Notes: generated from the letters alone by a model not told the origin. DNA of 64,000 nucleotides from Cladopsammia gracilis (GCA_022457155.1 JAJGOT010000504.1:121001-185000); one strand, 5' to 3'. Numbered from the stretch's first letter, positions 37,184 to 49,772 are shown. Program-made: numbers and translations.

Positions 37184-38091
37184 GTGAGTAAGCATTTTCT
37201 TTTTTAAGGGGGAGGGGTGGATGGGTAATCTAAAATACCAGTGTGATCGATGGTTGTCTTACAAATTATTATAATAGCCTGTACAATCTGCCAATAGCAC
37301 AAAAAATGTTTTTGCTGTGCAGCGCTCACATTGAATGATAATATTGAAATTTAGTTAAGATTGAGTGCTGGAAAACTGTTACAAAGACAGTCAGACGTTT
37401 TTGCGATAACCCCTTCATCAGTGTTTGTGTTCTCATGAGACAAATGCTCATGCTCACATAAAATGTTGTGTGTAAATGTACACTATTAAAAAAAATATTT
37501 AAATAAAATGCTGATTCGTGCGCACGCTTAGCGCCCATAATGCGACAGAGAATGAAAAATGATCTAATGTATAACCTCATGCTAAATTAGAATTTAAAGT
37601 CAATGTTAATTCCATTCGAATTAACATTGCCGTCTGAAATATTTTTCACAATGCTCCCTAGCCGTAAACTCATCCACTTTTAAATAAGTGCAAGCAAGTC
37701 TTGGTTTCACTTCTGATTGGTTGATAAAGTGGCGCGAGATTTTTTAGCCAATCACAAAGCATATCATTTGCAAAATTGTTTGACACTCGGTTGAAAACTG
37801 TTCTTTCGTAAAAAAATGACTAACACCTCTAAATGTCAGATAAAGTTGTTTAATTCTTCTGTCTTTGTTTTTTTAATAATAGGTGTTCAGTAATCAATCT
37901 TTAATTAAAGGAGCAGTAATCAACCCTCACCAGTCTCTCTCAATCCACATCTTGCCTACTGGTCCTAATGGTGGATACAGATGTCACTGCAAACACTGTG
38001 ACGCAAATAAACGTCACGCCCACACCCACGTTACACAACGTTGACGGAAAACATCACCAAGATTAATTCTCTGACTGTAGTGGTCGATCGC
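37184..38091. other. Duplicated SLC33A1 intron start and host repeats
   Basis: It begins with SLC33A1 intron 1-like sequence, then passes into AT-rich DNA and a CCAATCAGAA-type repeat (37700-37810). No gene. Confidence 0.5.
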
Positions 38092-38255
38092 AGAATCCCA
38101 TGCAAAACAGAAGAATTGGAGAAGAAAGCAAGCTTGCAATCTGGCAAATAGTCTTAATTACCGTCTTATGTTCCCTGCTGGTGCTGCTTATTGCTATTGT
38201 ATAAAATAGTTTACATAAAACAACGTCAGCTCTGATGTGGTTCATGGAGCCCTAG
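38092..38255 (+). pseudogene. Receptor-like transmembrane exon remnant
   Basis: SKLAIWQIVLITVLCSLL-type sequence is still visible, followed by VLLIAIV, but an early stop (TATAAAATAG) and indels break it. Compare 24232-24515. Confidence 0.5.
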
Positions 38256-39397
38256 AAATCCCGCTGACAATGGCATCAATACTACTGGGTTCAAAAGCAG
38301 TCCATTACTGCTACATAAATTTGACTAAGTAATTGTTGGTAATGTTTCTGAAAGAAAGTTCTACAGCTTTTCAAACATACAAAGTGAATAAAAATTTAAA
38401 CTACCATCTGAATATGAAAAGCAGCATTTACACACAGCCAATTTTACTACTGGTATTTTTTAAGTGTTTGTCTGGTATTTTTTAAGTGTTTGTCTCTCCA
38501 TCTGCTGATAATTCAGAAGAGAAGAGAAGCAAGTACAATTTCTGTCCCTCCACCACTCTGAAAGTGCCACAGTACAGGGGAAGAGTTTTATTCCACCACC
38601 CAAACTAGCACACTGTCGAGTGCGAGTTCGAGGATGCACGCGTGAGGTACACACATGGGAAGCGAGAGGGTGACCCTCTCTCCCTTTTGCACCGGCCATT
38701 ATTGCGCACATCCTCGCGAGTTGCGATCGCAAGGGCTTTTAACAAAACAAAGAATAGCATTTTTAAATTAGAGATTTGATTTAATAACCAAGATAAAACT
38801 TAGCTTAATATGTTATCTAGATTTGTACAATCAGTAGTTTCTTTGGAATTTTCAAATTGTAGTTTTGATAATATATTTTGTAACTTAACTTAGCTTTTTA
38901 TATTGTAAACTGCCGTTACGGTAGTTCATTTTTTAAACTGTAAGCATTTTGGAATTTCGTAAACTGAAAATTAGTCCTGAAATCCCCCGTTGGTGAATGA
39001 CTTATAAATGTATTGTATATGGCATAATTACAGTTAATAAATTTACATTTCTTCTCTACATTGTAAATCAAACAAGAACTTTACAAAAAATAAAGTGTTC
39101 ACAATTTTATCTTCAGGCTCCAGGTGCTGATGGTGTCTTCTGAGACAGGCTTATGTGATTTCTGATAACTTATAAGAAGCTGAGATGCACCCTGTCTTAG
39201 GGCGCTTACCATTTTTCAAAACTGGCCGGCTGGGCCACTCAATTCGTAAATATTATTCCATTATTTGCCAGAACTGGTCAGCCAGACTGGTAAATTTGGA
39301 AATAGTATGCACCCTTTTGATGGACTTGAAGGAACAAGTCTTCAAAAAGATGCATTCTAGTTTCAAACGGACCGGTCTGGCCGACTAGTTCTAACTA
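38256..39397. repeat. Kelch-unit 3' flank without its kelch gene
   Basis: 38256-39115 is nearly identical to 48330-49410, including the empty Polinton site (38628: TTCGAGGATGCACGCG). It stops near 39115, where the kelch copy should begin, so a fifth unit has lost its gene. The remainder to 39397 is unrelated. Confidence 0.6.
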
Positions 39398-39903
39398 CAG
39401 TGGAACCCCGATATAACGATATGCCAAGGGAGCAGTGAAATTATATCCTTATATCGAGACTCCTGATATAAGGATATGGCCGTAAAATAGCCGAAAATAT
39501 CGTTATATCGGGGTATTGAAATCCGGCGACGTATACGTTTTGTCACAAAAAGGAATCAAAGATACTAAAACTGAGAGAACTATTAAATTACAAGGATAAA
39601 GAGGCATCGTAAACTAAAAACTGTTGAAGAAACGTTACAGATTACTGTACTCGATTACTGTAATGCTATTGTATTAAATTCAAAGTTTTGCTTAAATTGT
39701 AACTGTGTACTGATACTGTAATATCGTTATATCGGGGAAGATTTTATGCTCGGTGCGGTAAAGTCTCATCGTTATATCGGGAATATCGTTATATTGAAGA
39801 TCGTTATATCGGGGTTCTGTCCCATACATTTTACTGAAACTTTTGCTGGGACATAGTATATTCATCGTTATACCGGGGATATCGTTATATCGGGGTTCCA
39901 CTG
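39398..39903. mobile_element. 506-bp MITE with TA target duplication (pogo/Tc1-like)
   Basis: Perfect 23-bp terminal repeats CAGTGGAACCCCGATATAAC (then GAT), flanked by TA on both sides (39396-39397, 39904-39905). Several internal ATCGTTATATCGGGG copies lie near 39508, 39722, 39768 and 39803. TA duplication and CAGTGGAACC ends point to the Tc1/mariner-pogo superfamily. No transposase. Confidence 0.85.
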
Positions 39904-40667
39904 TAATGGTAAGCGCCCTTAGATTACCGGTACTACATGTAGCCCTGTTTACATAATTTTTAAGCCGCAGACAGTTTTAGGGTACAGAATCGTATCCTTC
40001 AAATTTCCAAATTGCTGAATTCCATTTCTTTTCTAGCTGAATTTATTTCAAAACAGCTTTTTTTATCCTCTGAAAAAAAAAAGATGCTGAATTTTCCCAT
40101 GTTATAAAATTAAAAGTCAAGGTGACAGGTCAGTTGAGAAAATTTGAGTTTAAATTTTCAAAAAAATCAGACTGTGTGACCTTACACAATGCATAAAATA
40201 AATTTATAAATTATTTATAAACAATTTATTTTTTCAATTGGTACATGTATGTTCACTCCTCTATTCATCATGTTATAATCTATTTCTATTTCTACCACTG
40301 CCGTCTTTAATTCTTGCATCTTAATAAGCAGGTGTCCATTATTTTTTAGTTCTGTTTCCCGAGATCGATGCAATTTAAAAACTATTTAAAATATTTCACT
40401 TTTTTATCAAAAATTTATTTGTTATAATTATAAATTGTATATTAGTTTTTGCATTATTAATGATTTTGTGAATTATTTGTTAAATTAAACCTGTGTTATC
40501 AAGTCCCTCATAACACATGTACAGTTGTAAATTGCAAGTCTGCCAATGAAAGACCTTTACTTTAAATTGTCCATTACTGTTCTGCAAATCCAATTATAAG
40601 ATCTATGTGAGTGTTTAGTTTTGTAAATCCATTTTTTATTTTCTTCAGTTTGTGCGTTCACCCGGGG
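39904..40667. other. AT-rich host DNA paralogous to 29400-29740
   Basis: No gene. The second half matches the intron-like DNA before the receptor exon in the neighbouring unit. Confidence 0.5.
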
Positions 40668-41332
40668 TGCAGTCAACACATCCATCCCAGCATCTTTCAC
40701 GTCTAACTGTTGCAATACCAGAGTTATTTTCATTGGTCTTGACCTCGTAGGAAACATGGGTACTTGTTGTCAGCCTTGTCCCTGATATTGTGTCTCTCAG
40801 AGCCAAACCAAGCACCACAGCCGTGAACCTTTATCCTGGAAACACCACCAAGGTTCCTTTTACGCTCACCGACCTCAGCTCCAAAGGTTCTTTTTTGTTT
40901 GAAGTGACTAAAGGGCCCAAACTCATCAGCTATGTTATTCCCTTTAACCTCACTCTCGAAACAAATGCCAGTGCAGCTGGTCACGTGATTATTAAGTCAT
41001 GTGGTGAGGACAATGGGGTGTATTTGTATTTAGCGGTGAAGGCTGTTTTGCAATCAAAGGCTGTCAAAGAGAAAAAGGTGACATTATTTGATATCAATGT
41101 ATCTGTTTCGTCGAGGATCATATCACTACCAACAACTCGTCTTCCCAGAAACGTATGTTTAGAGGCTGTTGTACTCAACAATCACTTGTCTGTGATGCCT
41201 GGCGAAACACTAGAGGTGAGCTTCACAGTGAAGAATTTAGCATCAGCTCAAACCTTCACATTTCACTTGAGTATTTTTTTGTGCATAGTATTGACCCCCC
41301 ATTTCTTACGTGGGGACTCCATATATAAGTGA
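40668..41332 (+). pseudogene. Best-preserved beta-sandwich exon of an unrecognised receptor-like protein
   Basis: Open from about 40790. It encodes LRAKPSTTAVNLYPGNTTKV, then VIPFNLTLETNASAAGHVII, then LPTTRLPRNVCLEAVV and MPGETLEVSFTVKNLA. Repeated beta-strand patterns and N-glycosylation sites suggest an extracellular domain. The stretch just upstream (TSIPASFTS, GLDLVGNMGT) is shifted by a small deletion. Possibly two exons. The TM exon of the same family lies about 7 kb downstream (48180) across the DIRS insertion. I cannot name the family. Confidence 0.5.
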
Positions 41333-41716
41333 CGCCCAAAGGGAGAGGAAGCACTCGGGATTTAAAGTGAGGGAGAAGTGCGACCAGAGGACATTAATGA
41401 AACCCCCCAAATCCCTTGGGCTTGAAGCAAACCCCTCCCAAAAAAACCTGAACCAAAGTGAAACCTGAAATAAATCCCACGACGAATTTTTTCGAACCTT
41501 ATAAAAATACCCTGAGAAATTAAATGATAATAATGAAGATCAAGTGCTCACTGCAGCAAAAGAGCATTCCTGTGACATTTGTTGCAAAATTTTGAAAAAG
41601 ATCCCCTAATGGTATCCCAATCTCTTCTTGTGGGTGGAGTAAAATTGTCAAGAAAATTATTGTTGGCAATAATTATAAGGCTGCTTTTGCACGTACTTCT
41701 CAAATTCAGACAGTAT

Positions 41717-41851
41717 GTATTTTCCGATGGTATGTGTCCATTCTTTACAGGTTTTCTGTCACCTTCTGATTGGTTCCTCTACACTATAAAGGCGTCTGTG
41801 TAGAACGCGTTCTTTCTCTCTCTCGCATTCCTCCTTCCGGCGTGTTTACCG
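41717..41851 (+). repeat. DIRS split repeat A1
   Basis: GTATTTTCCGATGGTATGTG..., 135 bp, repeated identically at 42484-42618. Contains CACTATAAAGG, a TATA-like promoter core. Confidence 0.9.
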
Positions 41852-42081
41852 TTCATTTTATCGCTGAGAAACATCCGACGCGGAGTCGGTTGTAGACGAA
41901 TCGAAACCTAGAGATTCTCCAGCGAACCCTAAGCCTCAAAGTTCAGAGTTGGTTGACGAAGTATTTTCTCTGTTTAAAGGTTATCTTAATACTAAACTCG
42001 AAGCACAAGGGTAGCTAATAGGTACAGAGCTTGCTCTCCGGAATTGAGGCCAGCGCTGAAGATCCGAGTTAGGTAATTACT

Positions 42082-42360
42082 TTGGTGCAGGAAGCTGACC
42101 AGATCATTCGCAAGAGGGAAAATTTAATAAAGATTGCGGATCGTAGCAAGGACGGTCGGTTGGTTTTTCAAGAGTACGAGTCCGACGATCTCGCTTCAAA
42201 CTCCGAAGACGAGAAACGCTTCAAGAAAGCGACAAATGCAGCGGAAAAGAAGAGGAAAGATCACGAAAGGTCAAAGTTGGGTTCGCCGAGACGTTTTAAG
42301 TCTGACAATGATATTCAACTTTTTCGCGGTAATATTTTCTTTTATCGCCCTTTACTTTGT
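42082..42360 (+). pseudogene. DIRS gag-like N-terminal segment
   Basis: VQEADQIIRKRENLIKIADR, then EYESDDLASNSEDEK and a Lys-rich stretch, resembling the gag-like first protein of metazoan DIRS elements. It is cut off by repeat B1. Confidence 0.55.
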
Positions 42361-42370
42361 GATTTCTCGG

Positions 42371-42618
42371 TTGGAATGCCTGAGCATCCAACCATCATAT
42401 ATAGTGTTGTTTGTTTTGTATGTGTTACATTTAAGCGGAAAATAATTTACGTTCGTTTGAGCGAAGCGAATTAGACCGTAAATGTATTTTCCGATGGTAT
42501 GTGTCCATTCTTTACAGGTTTTCTGTCACCTTCTGATTGGTTCCTCTACACTATAAAGGCGTCTGTGTAGAACGCGTTCTTTCTCTCTCTCGCATTCCTC
42601 CTTCCGGCGTGTTTACCG
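42371..42618 (+). repeat. DIRS split repeats B1 and A2, adjoining
   Basis: B1 (42371-42483, TTGGAATGCCTGAGCATCCA...) joins A2 (42484-42618) directly. The join lies between the gag coiled coil and its CCHC knuckle. Confidence 0.9.
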
Positions 42619-42699
42619 CCCGCCCACCCGCCCGTTAGTTTTTGTTCCAGACTAATTTTTATTTCGTTTTTTGTAGGCCGTGCAGACTTTGGTGCTAAC

Positions 42700-42758
42700 C
42701 GTTCCAACTTTAGATGTTTCAGGTGTTATCGTCTCGGGCATTGGGCGAAGGACTGTCG
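42700..42758 (+). pseudogene. DIRS gag zinc knuckle relic
   Basis: CFRCYRLGHWAKDC (42714-42755) is a perfect Cys-x2-Cys-x4-His-x4-Cys retroviral-type knuckle. It follows a TTTTTTGTAG splice-acceptor-like run. Confidence 0.6.
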
Positions 42759-43239
42759 AGCCACATGGCCAGTTTAACAGTCAGCAAACCGCATCGGCTT
42801 CCCTTATTCCAGCGGTGCCAACTAGCGGATTCTCCGAGGAACGTACCGATAGTTCAACAGCTAAGTGATGATTTAAGCGATTGCCTTATTCTCATAGGCA
42901 TCTTATAGGTACTTTTTGAATTTGAGTCGTCCATCGGCTTCTCTTCGCGTTTAAGGTTCGCGTTCGCGTTTTTGTGTTCCCAGGGCAAATAAGAACATTT
43001 TAAAGTTCCAAGAACAATCGTCGATTGGAACAATCTCTCTGCCGAAACCGTTTTAAGTAAATCTATTGAGGCTTTTAAAACTCGCCTACCTTAATTTGAC
43101 TATTTAGATTTTTAGATATATCAGATTTTTAGTTATTTTTATTTAACTTGATTTTTCTCATATTTTATTTATAGTTGGCGCGATATCCCATGGATTTTGC
43201 CGACTTAAATGTAAATGTGAATGTAAGGGAGTCTTAGAA

Positions 43240-44775
43240 ATAACATTCAATCTTGGCACCACATCGGTGCCCCGAGTCCCATTCTGTCTATTATAAGAGA
43301 CCGTTACAAGATTCTTTTCGAGCATTATCCTCCGGGGATCTCTCTCAGGAATAATAGGTCTTCATTAACACATCCAGCCTTTGTTGAGGATGCAATTTCG
43401 GAGTTACTACAATCTCATCGCCTTGTGGAACTTTCATCAACCCCTTACGTTGTTGTTTCCGCCAGAGAGTTGTCGTCCTTCACCGGAAAAATCATCTCCG
43501 CCGGTGCCGTTTTAGGTCATGTTTCTAGAATTATGATTAGACATTGTGCGATTTCAGTTGCAGCTGCGGCCGATTGGGACACCAAATTTCCCTTAAATAA
43601 TTACTGTATTAGAGAGATTCAATTTTTGGAAAAGTAATTTACATCGACCAAACACGAAGAATATTGATTTTGCACCCATTATTTCCAGTTATGTTATTTA
43701 TTTGGACGCTAGCGCCAATGGTTGCGGCGCACATAATTTCAACAGTAGCCAAATATGTCACAAACAGTGGAACGAAGAAGACTGTAAGGAAAGTTCTACT
43801 TGGAGAGAATTTTCGGCAATAGAGTTTATTTTGCTTTAGTATCTCTCCTTCCGATCTTTCAAGGTTCCTACGTTCAGTGGTTTTTAGGCAGCCAAATAAA
43901 TTGCAGTATGGTTCAAGTGGGAAGCATGAGCCGGCATGATTTACATATTATTGCTTTAAATATCTTCAACCTGTGCGCTGCTAACAACATAGACCTAGAA
44001 ATTCAGTGGATTCCAAGGAGCGAACCGGAAAAAGCGGATTTTATTACTAAAATTATTGATATTGATGATTGGCAATTTCCCACGGTTTATTCCGTTTTCT
44101 TGATAACTCCTCGTGGGCAAGATAATTTCCGCCGGGGCAGTGTTTGGGAACATCTCCAGAATTATGACCAGATATTGCTCAATATCTGTTGCAGCAGTGC
44201 AGGATTGGGATTCGAAGTTTACTTTGGATCAGTATTGTGTAAGAGAAATTGAGTTTTGGGAACCAATTTAGATAGACTGAATTTGAAAAGTATTATAGAT
44301 TCTCCGTTCAGACCGTCAATATGTTGTTTATTCTGACGCTAGTGCCGCAGTTTGTGGTGCGCATTTAAATGTTAACGGGGTACAGATATGTCATAAGCAA
44401 TGGGATGTGCACGAGTGTGGTATGAGTTCCACTTGGAGGGAGTTTACAGCTATTGTATTTGCTCTTGAGTCATTTTTGCCTATTCTTAAAGGCTCTTACA
44501 TTAAATGGTTTTCTGACAGTCAATATGCTTGTAGAATTATCCTAGTTGGAAGCATGAGGAGATTTACATGTTGTAGCCTTAAGATTTTTCAGTTTTGCGT
44601 TTATAATGGAGTCGAACTAGAAATGCAATGGATTCCCCGAACTAAGCTTGATAGGGCGGATTTTATTAGTCGTATTATTGATGTAGACGATTGGCAAATT
44701 ACAATTTCCTTTTTCGAATTCCTGGATTATATTTGGGGGCCACATACAGTGGACTGTTTCGCCCAGTTTCTATAA
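43240..44775 (+). pseudogene. DIRS reverse transcriptase start and duplicated RNase H relics
   Basis: The RT N-terminus (THPAFVEDAISELLQSHRLV, then LSSTPYVVV) runs directly into RT-end sequence, so the palm is deleted. RNase H copy 1 starts near 43692 (YLDASANGCGAH, SSTWREFSAIEF) and copy 2 near 44325 (YSDASAAVCGAH, SSTWREFTAIVF, WFSDSQYA, WIPRTKLDRADFISRIIDVDDW). Each copy is preceded by the same short RT-end segment, so a block of about 0.6 kb is tandemly duplicated. Confidence 0.65.
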
Positions 44776-46300
44776 TACGAAAGTCAAAAGTTTGGAACCC
44801 AGGTTGTAGCGGAGTGAATTTCTTCGTTCAGAATTTGACAGGGGGAAAATTGTCTTGTTGTTCCCCCGGTAAATCAAATCCATAGAGCAATTCACTATTT
44901 GTATACATCCAAGGCCGTGGCGACATTAGTTGTACCATTCTGGCCTTCGTCGTATTTTTGGCCCATCATTGCAAAAAATTTTTAGTTTTGTCATGGATTA
45001 TAAGGGGTTTAGCGGAAGGACTGTTCTGAAACGTGGACGGAACACCAATTCGTTGTTAGGCTCTAAGAGATTCTTTGGACAAATGTTAGCTGTCCGTATG
45101 AAGTTTTGATTACTTGACCACTGGGTCTCTTTTACTTTATGATGATCAGCAATGATTTATTTGAGATTTGTCTAGTAGGTATAGGACGCTTGTCCGCTCA
45201 TACATCAGTAAGAGGGCGCTGGCTTGGGATTGGGAGAGCAGTTTATCGTCTCCAGCTTATATTCTAAGGTTATTTATGTATAGTTTCAAAAACTCATTAA
45301 TAATTCATGAGCATATCAGCCAATCACACGACGCAAATCGATCACGTGTATGAGCCTTTATACCTGGTAATCTACGGTCATTATGAAAAGCCTGGTGGCG
45401 GCTTTGATTTCAGTCACAGGGGAGTTCGGGGCTGAATGGGCAAACAATGCAATTATCGCTGAATTTTTAAGGAGAATGATTTTAAAATGACCGTGATATT
45501 TATATTAAGATCACACGTAATCTTTATATAAAGATTACTGATATGGGTAGTAATTGTTCAGGATTCTTAGTGCAACAAATGGTGACTTTAATATTTTTGT
45601 GCAGTACCGTTTTACGAAATTTGGTCTTTCGCCATTCTATTTGGAATCTTCTCAACAAAATAAACAACCAACAGTTTAACAAGTGAGCCGTTATTTGAAT
45701 GACACCAGCGTCCTCGTGTAAATTGCCAGGTAAGCGACTGGTTCGCAGATGCAAGCTGCTTATTTCTACTCGTTCTCTACCTCTGAAAAAAAAAATTGTC
45801 AGCCGTTTTATCTACCATGCCTGACAACTTTAGCATAGCATTTTTCAGTAGATGTTTTCCCTCAGAATTATAAAATCCCAAAACTTTCGACAGGAGCCGG
45901 GAAGCAATGGTCACTTCGTCGAAGACGCGGCACATGTGTTGTATGCTAATCAGTCTAGTCTACTTGTTTTTCTCGTATGCTAATTTCCTTTTTGCACAAA
46001 AGCGCAATTGTTTTAATTCCGAAGGGACACGCTTTTGAAAGAACGTTTTTGAAGCCGTTCAAAAAACTCGCAGCACGTGTATTATCAGGTGTAAAAACTC
46101 TCGGCTTCGCCTCGAGTTTTTAAACCTGATAATACACTACTGCTCGTTTTTTAAGTGGAGTTAGTAGGACGCTTGTCCATACGATGGAAAGGAGGCGCTG
46201 GCCTGATTTTGGAGACTGGTATTGCTATGAATCTTGTAGTTTACTTTTCGGTGTTTTCTTTTCATGTTTTCTGTTCTCTTTTGTCTTGTTTTGTTTTTCA
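44776..46300. repeat. Interior of the DIRS element with a probable nested insertion
   Basis: TAGGACGCTTGTCC occurs at about 45181 and 46167, bracketing about 1 kb that looks foreign to the element. Its right end (about 46070-46148) is a near-palindrome, GTGTATTATCAGG(T)...CCTGATAATACAC. No gene. Confidence 0.5.
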
Positions 46301-46304
46301 TTAG

Positions 46305-47251
46305 ATGTTTGCCACTCAAGGATATTGGGACAACATCCCCGACCACGTGAAACAGAACACCAAGGATCTCCTGACCTTGTTAATGAAGTCTAAGGCGGAT
46401 TCTACAGTTAAAAGATTTACAAAAGAAATCAAGTTTTTAAGATGGTTTAATTTGTCCAGTATTCAGCCGTCACCTCCTTTCTCGGTTTCGATTGTAATTG
46501 CTTACCTTCATAAGGTTTCAATTCTTATCCTGCATGGAGGGTAGTTATGAATAATGCTTTTCAACGTAACAACGAAGAGTTGAAAAGGTGTTTCAGGACG
46601 ATTCGTAGCATTCTTTTCACATTTGTGATAACCTTTTGTTCTTAATTATTCTAACAATAAAGGTTATGTAATTAGATTTGACAAAACGCTATGAATAGTT
46701 CTATAATATAGATGTATAAGCGTTTTTTGGACTGCCGTCGTCCGTGACCAATCTTGTTGCCAAAGTTAGTCTAAAGCTCTAATCCTCGGAGCTCAATACG
46801 CTGCATTCGATCGAGGAGTACGTTCCCGGGTTTTTTCTCTCAATGGGTCTTATTCCGGGTTTTCGTACCGGGCAGTGTATCATTGTTTTGTATTTCACTC
46901 GCTTTTCACTTTCCTTATTATCTTAATGTATGTGTATCTATCTTATAAATCGAATTTTGTAATTTTGACATTACGTTTAAGATCATTTGTAATTCTTTGA
47001 ATCGTATTTCGTTTCACCTTGTGCATTATTTAGCTAAACTATTTATCATTATTGGCGTTATGTATTCTAGTTTATACGGTCTTCATAGCCTTAGAGCCGG
47101 GGGCGCGATGGCTGTAGTTAATAGTATTAACAGTATATCGGAAAGACTCCTCAAGATTCACTGCCGGTGGAAAACACATACCGCTAAGGACATGTATATC
47201 CACGAGGATATTTCCAGTAGATTAGAGGTTATCGGTCATTTAGGCATTTAA
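46305..47251 (+). pseudogene. DIRS tyrosine recombinase relics
   Basis: The N-terminal SAM-like part (KADSTVKRFTKEIKFLRWF, PFSVSIVIAYLHK) is at 46305-46544. The C-terminal catalytic part (LHSLRAGGAMAVVN with the His-x2-Arg pair, then MYIHED with the candidate Tyr) is at about 46997-47251. The core between them is unrecognisable. Confidence 0.65.
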
Positions 47252-47325
47252 TCAGACTGTTATTTTCTTAAACTATTGATCGTTCAATCTACTGCTTGTT
47301 AGTGCGAAATAAAATCACGTCGGTT

Positions 47326-47438
47326 TTGGAATGCCTGAGCATCCAACCATCATATATAGTGTTGTTTGTTTTGTATGTGTTACATTTAAGCGGAAAATAA
47401 TTTACGTTCGTTTGAGCGAAGCGAATTAGACCGTAAAT
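47326..47438 (+). repeat. DIRS split repeat B2 (right end)
   Basis: 113 bp identical to B1; ends GACCGTAAAT, after which host sequence TTAATTTCAGTATACATG resumes exactly as in unit A. Confidence 0.9.
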
Positions 47439-48179
47439 TTAATTTCAGTATACATGTATGATAACATCAGTGTACAGTACTGCTATGTGTGTGTGGACGT
47501 TTCGAAGTTGAACCTTGTTAGTGCCATACTGTATATTATACACTGTAGAGAATGCTCCAGGTTTTAACCCTGCTTTAAATGGGTTTGGTTTTGGGTGATA
47601 TTATAGCAGTTTACAATTGAGTGTTGCAACACCAATACCAAAGTAATTACTCTGGCCAATCAAAAGAGATGCAGACAATACAATGAACCAATCAGAAAAC
47701 CAATTTAGTACGTGTAACCGGTTCCAAGCGCGGGAAAACGAGTGCAAGCAAGTCTTGGTTTTTCTTCTGATTGGTTGATAAAGTGGCGCGGATTTTTTAG
47801 CCAATCACAAAGCATAGCATTGCAAAACCAAAGCATTTGCAAAATTACGTTCGACACTTGGTTAAAAACTGCTCATTTCCCCTAAATGTCAGATGAAGTT
47901 GTTTAGTAATTTATTATTATTCTGTCTGTTTTTCTTTTTTTAATAACAGGTGTTCAGTTATCAATCATCAATTAAAGGAGCAGTAATCAACCCTCACCAG
48001 TCTCTCTCAATCCACGTCTTGCCTACTGGTCTTGATGGTGGAGGATGGTGGATACAGATGTCACCAAAACACTGTGATGCAAATTAACGTCATGGCCACA
48101 CCCACGTTACACAACTTTGACGGAAAACATCTGCAAGTTTTCTGACTGTAGCGGTCCATCACAGAATCCCATGTTAAAC
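47439..48179. repeat. Paralogous intron DNA with CAATTGAGTG repeat
   Basis: It matches 23626-24360. Contains the dispersed fold-back repeat at 47607-47890. No gene. Confidence 0.6.
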
Positions 48180-48300
48180 AGAAGTGGAGAATAAAAGCAA
48201 GCTTGCAATCTGGCAAATGGTCTTAATTACTGTCTTATGTTCCCAGCTGGTGCTGCTTATTGCTATTGTATTAATAGTTGACATAAAAAGACGTCAGCTA
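48180..48300 (+). pseudogene. Receptor-like transmembrane exon remnant, unit D
   Basis: Encodes SKLAIWQMVLITVLCSQLVL, then LIAIVLIVDIK. The TM helix is interrupted by an Asp and the exon lacks the upstream part seen at 24237. Homologous to 24232-24515. Confidence 0.5.
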
Positions 48301-49772
48301 CATGAAAGGTGTGGTTCGTGGAGCCCTAGAAATCCCGCTGAAAATGGCATCAATACTGGGTTCAAAAGCAGTTCATTACAGCTACAGCTTTTCAAACATA
48401 CAAAGTGAATTAAAATTTACACTACCATCTGAATATGAAAAGCAGCGTTAACACGCATCCAATTAATTTACTACTGGTATTTTTTAAGTGTTTGTCTGAC
48501 GCTCTCCATCTGCTGATAATTCAGAAGAGAAGAGTGTTTCGTCTGATTATCACTCTGGTAATTAAACCCATTGCTGTGTATGTGGGAGCTTTGTGCAGTA
48601 TTCGATTTAGATTATGCATGTGAGGTATGACAGTCTGCTGTCTCAGCATCTATTTGGTCAAATAAAGAGAATATTAAAAAAAAGCTATTTGTACAACATT
48701 CAGTAGCCTTGAACATTATGACATCACTGTACGTGCTATTTTTGCCATCTATTATTTTAGTATTGTTGTTTGCATTTTTTAAAATGTGCTCTTATCACAA
48801 ATGTTGATGTGCCTTGAAGTGGGTGAAGCAAGAACAATTTCTGTCCCTCCACCACTCTGAGATTGCCACAGTACAGGGGAAGAGTTTTATTCCACCACCC
48901 AAACTAGCACACTGTTGGGTGCGAGTTCAAGGATGCTCGCGTGAGGTACACACATGGGAAGCGAGAGGGTGACCCTCTCTCCCTTTTGCACCTGCCGTTA
49001 TTGCGCACGTCCTCGCGAGTTGCGATCGCAAGGCCTTTTAACAAAACAAAGAATAGCATTTTTAAATTAGAGATTTGACTTGATAACCAAGATAAAACGT
49101 AGCTTAATATGTTATCTAGATTTGTACAATCAGTAGTTTCTTTGGAATTTTCAAATTGTAGTTTTGATAATATATTTTGCAACTTAACTTAGCTTTTTAT
49201 ATTGTAAACTGCTGTTACGGTAGTTCATTTTTTAAACTGTAAGCATTTTGGAATTTCGTAAACTGAAAATTAGTCCTGAAATCCCCCGTTGGTGAATGAC
49301 TTATAAATGTATTGTATATGGCATAATTACAGATAATAAATTTACATTCTCTACATTGTAAATCAAACAAGAACTTTACAAAAAAAATTAAGTGTTGACA
49401 ATTTTATCTTCAGGTACCGGCAACAGTTCAGTGTCTTAAGTTTAAATGGCTTGAACCCAGGAGGAGTATCAGTAGTTTGTCAAGTGTGATCATCGGGTTA
49501 GTGTGGTTCTGTTAAGCACTGTTGTTGTCGACATGGACTTACTGAATCTTACTTTGAAATATTTTAAGTACAACAGCAAACACTACAAATAGCTACATTG
49601 TAAACAGAACCACTACATTGTATATGTATGGGCTCACCAGTCTCTGTTGTTGTTGCTGAAATCGTCATGCAAAAAATCGAGGAGCCGATTTAAAATATTT
49701 TAACATCTGATGAAAGTTGTTTAGCTTCCTGTAACTCACCCCTGGCACCTAAAACACTGCAAAGCTCTATAC
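48301..49772. repeat. 3' flank of kelch copy D
   Basis: No gene. It matches 38256-39115 closely and 24530-25845 less closely. It holds a further empty counterpart of the Polinton site (48929-48945). Confidence 0.65.

Larger units (their letters stand above)
41717..47438 (+). mobile_element. DIRS/PAT-type tyrosine-recombinase retroelement with split direct repeats
   Basis: 5,722 bp. Repeats are arranged A1 (41717-41851), B1-A2 (42371-42618) and B2 (47326-47438); A copies appear identical, as do B copies. The paralogous site at 23625/23626 is empty and there is no target duplication, as expected for tyrosine-recombinase insertion. Recognisable coding relics: gag-like coiled coil (42082-42360), CCHC knuckle (42714-42755), RT start (about 43240-43440), two RNase H segments, and recombinase N- and C-terminal parts. 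The RT palm is missing and most frames are broken. Identical repeats with dead genes suggest mobilisation in trans. Confidence 0.85.
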
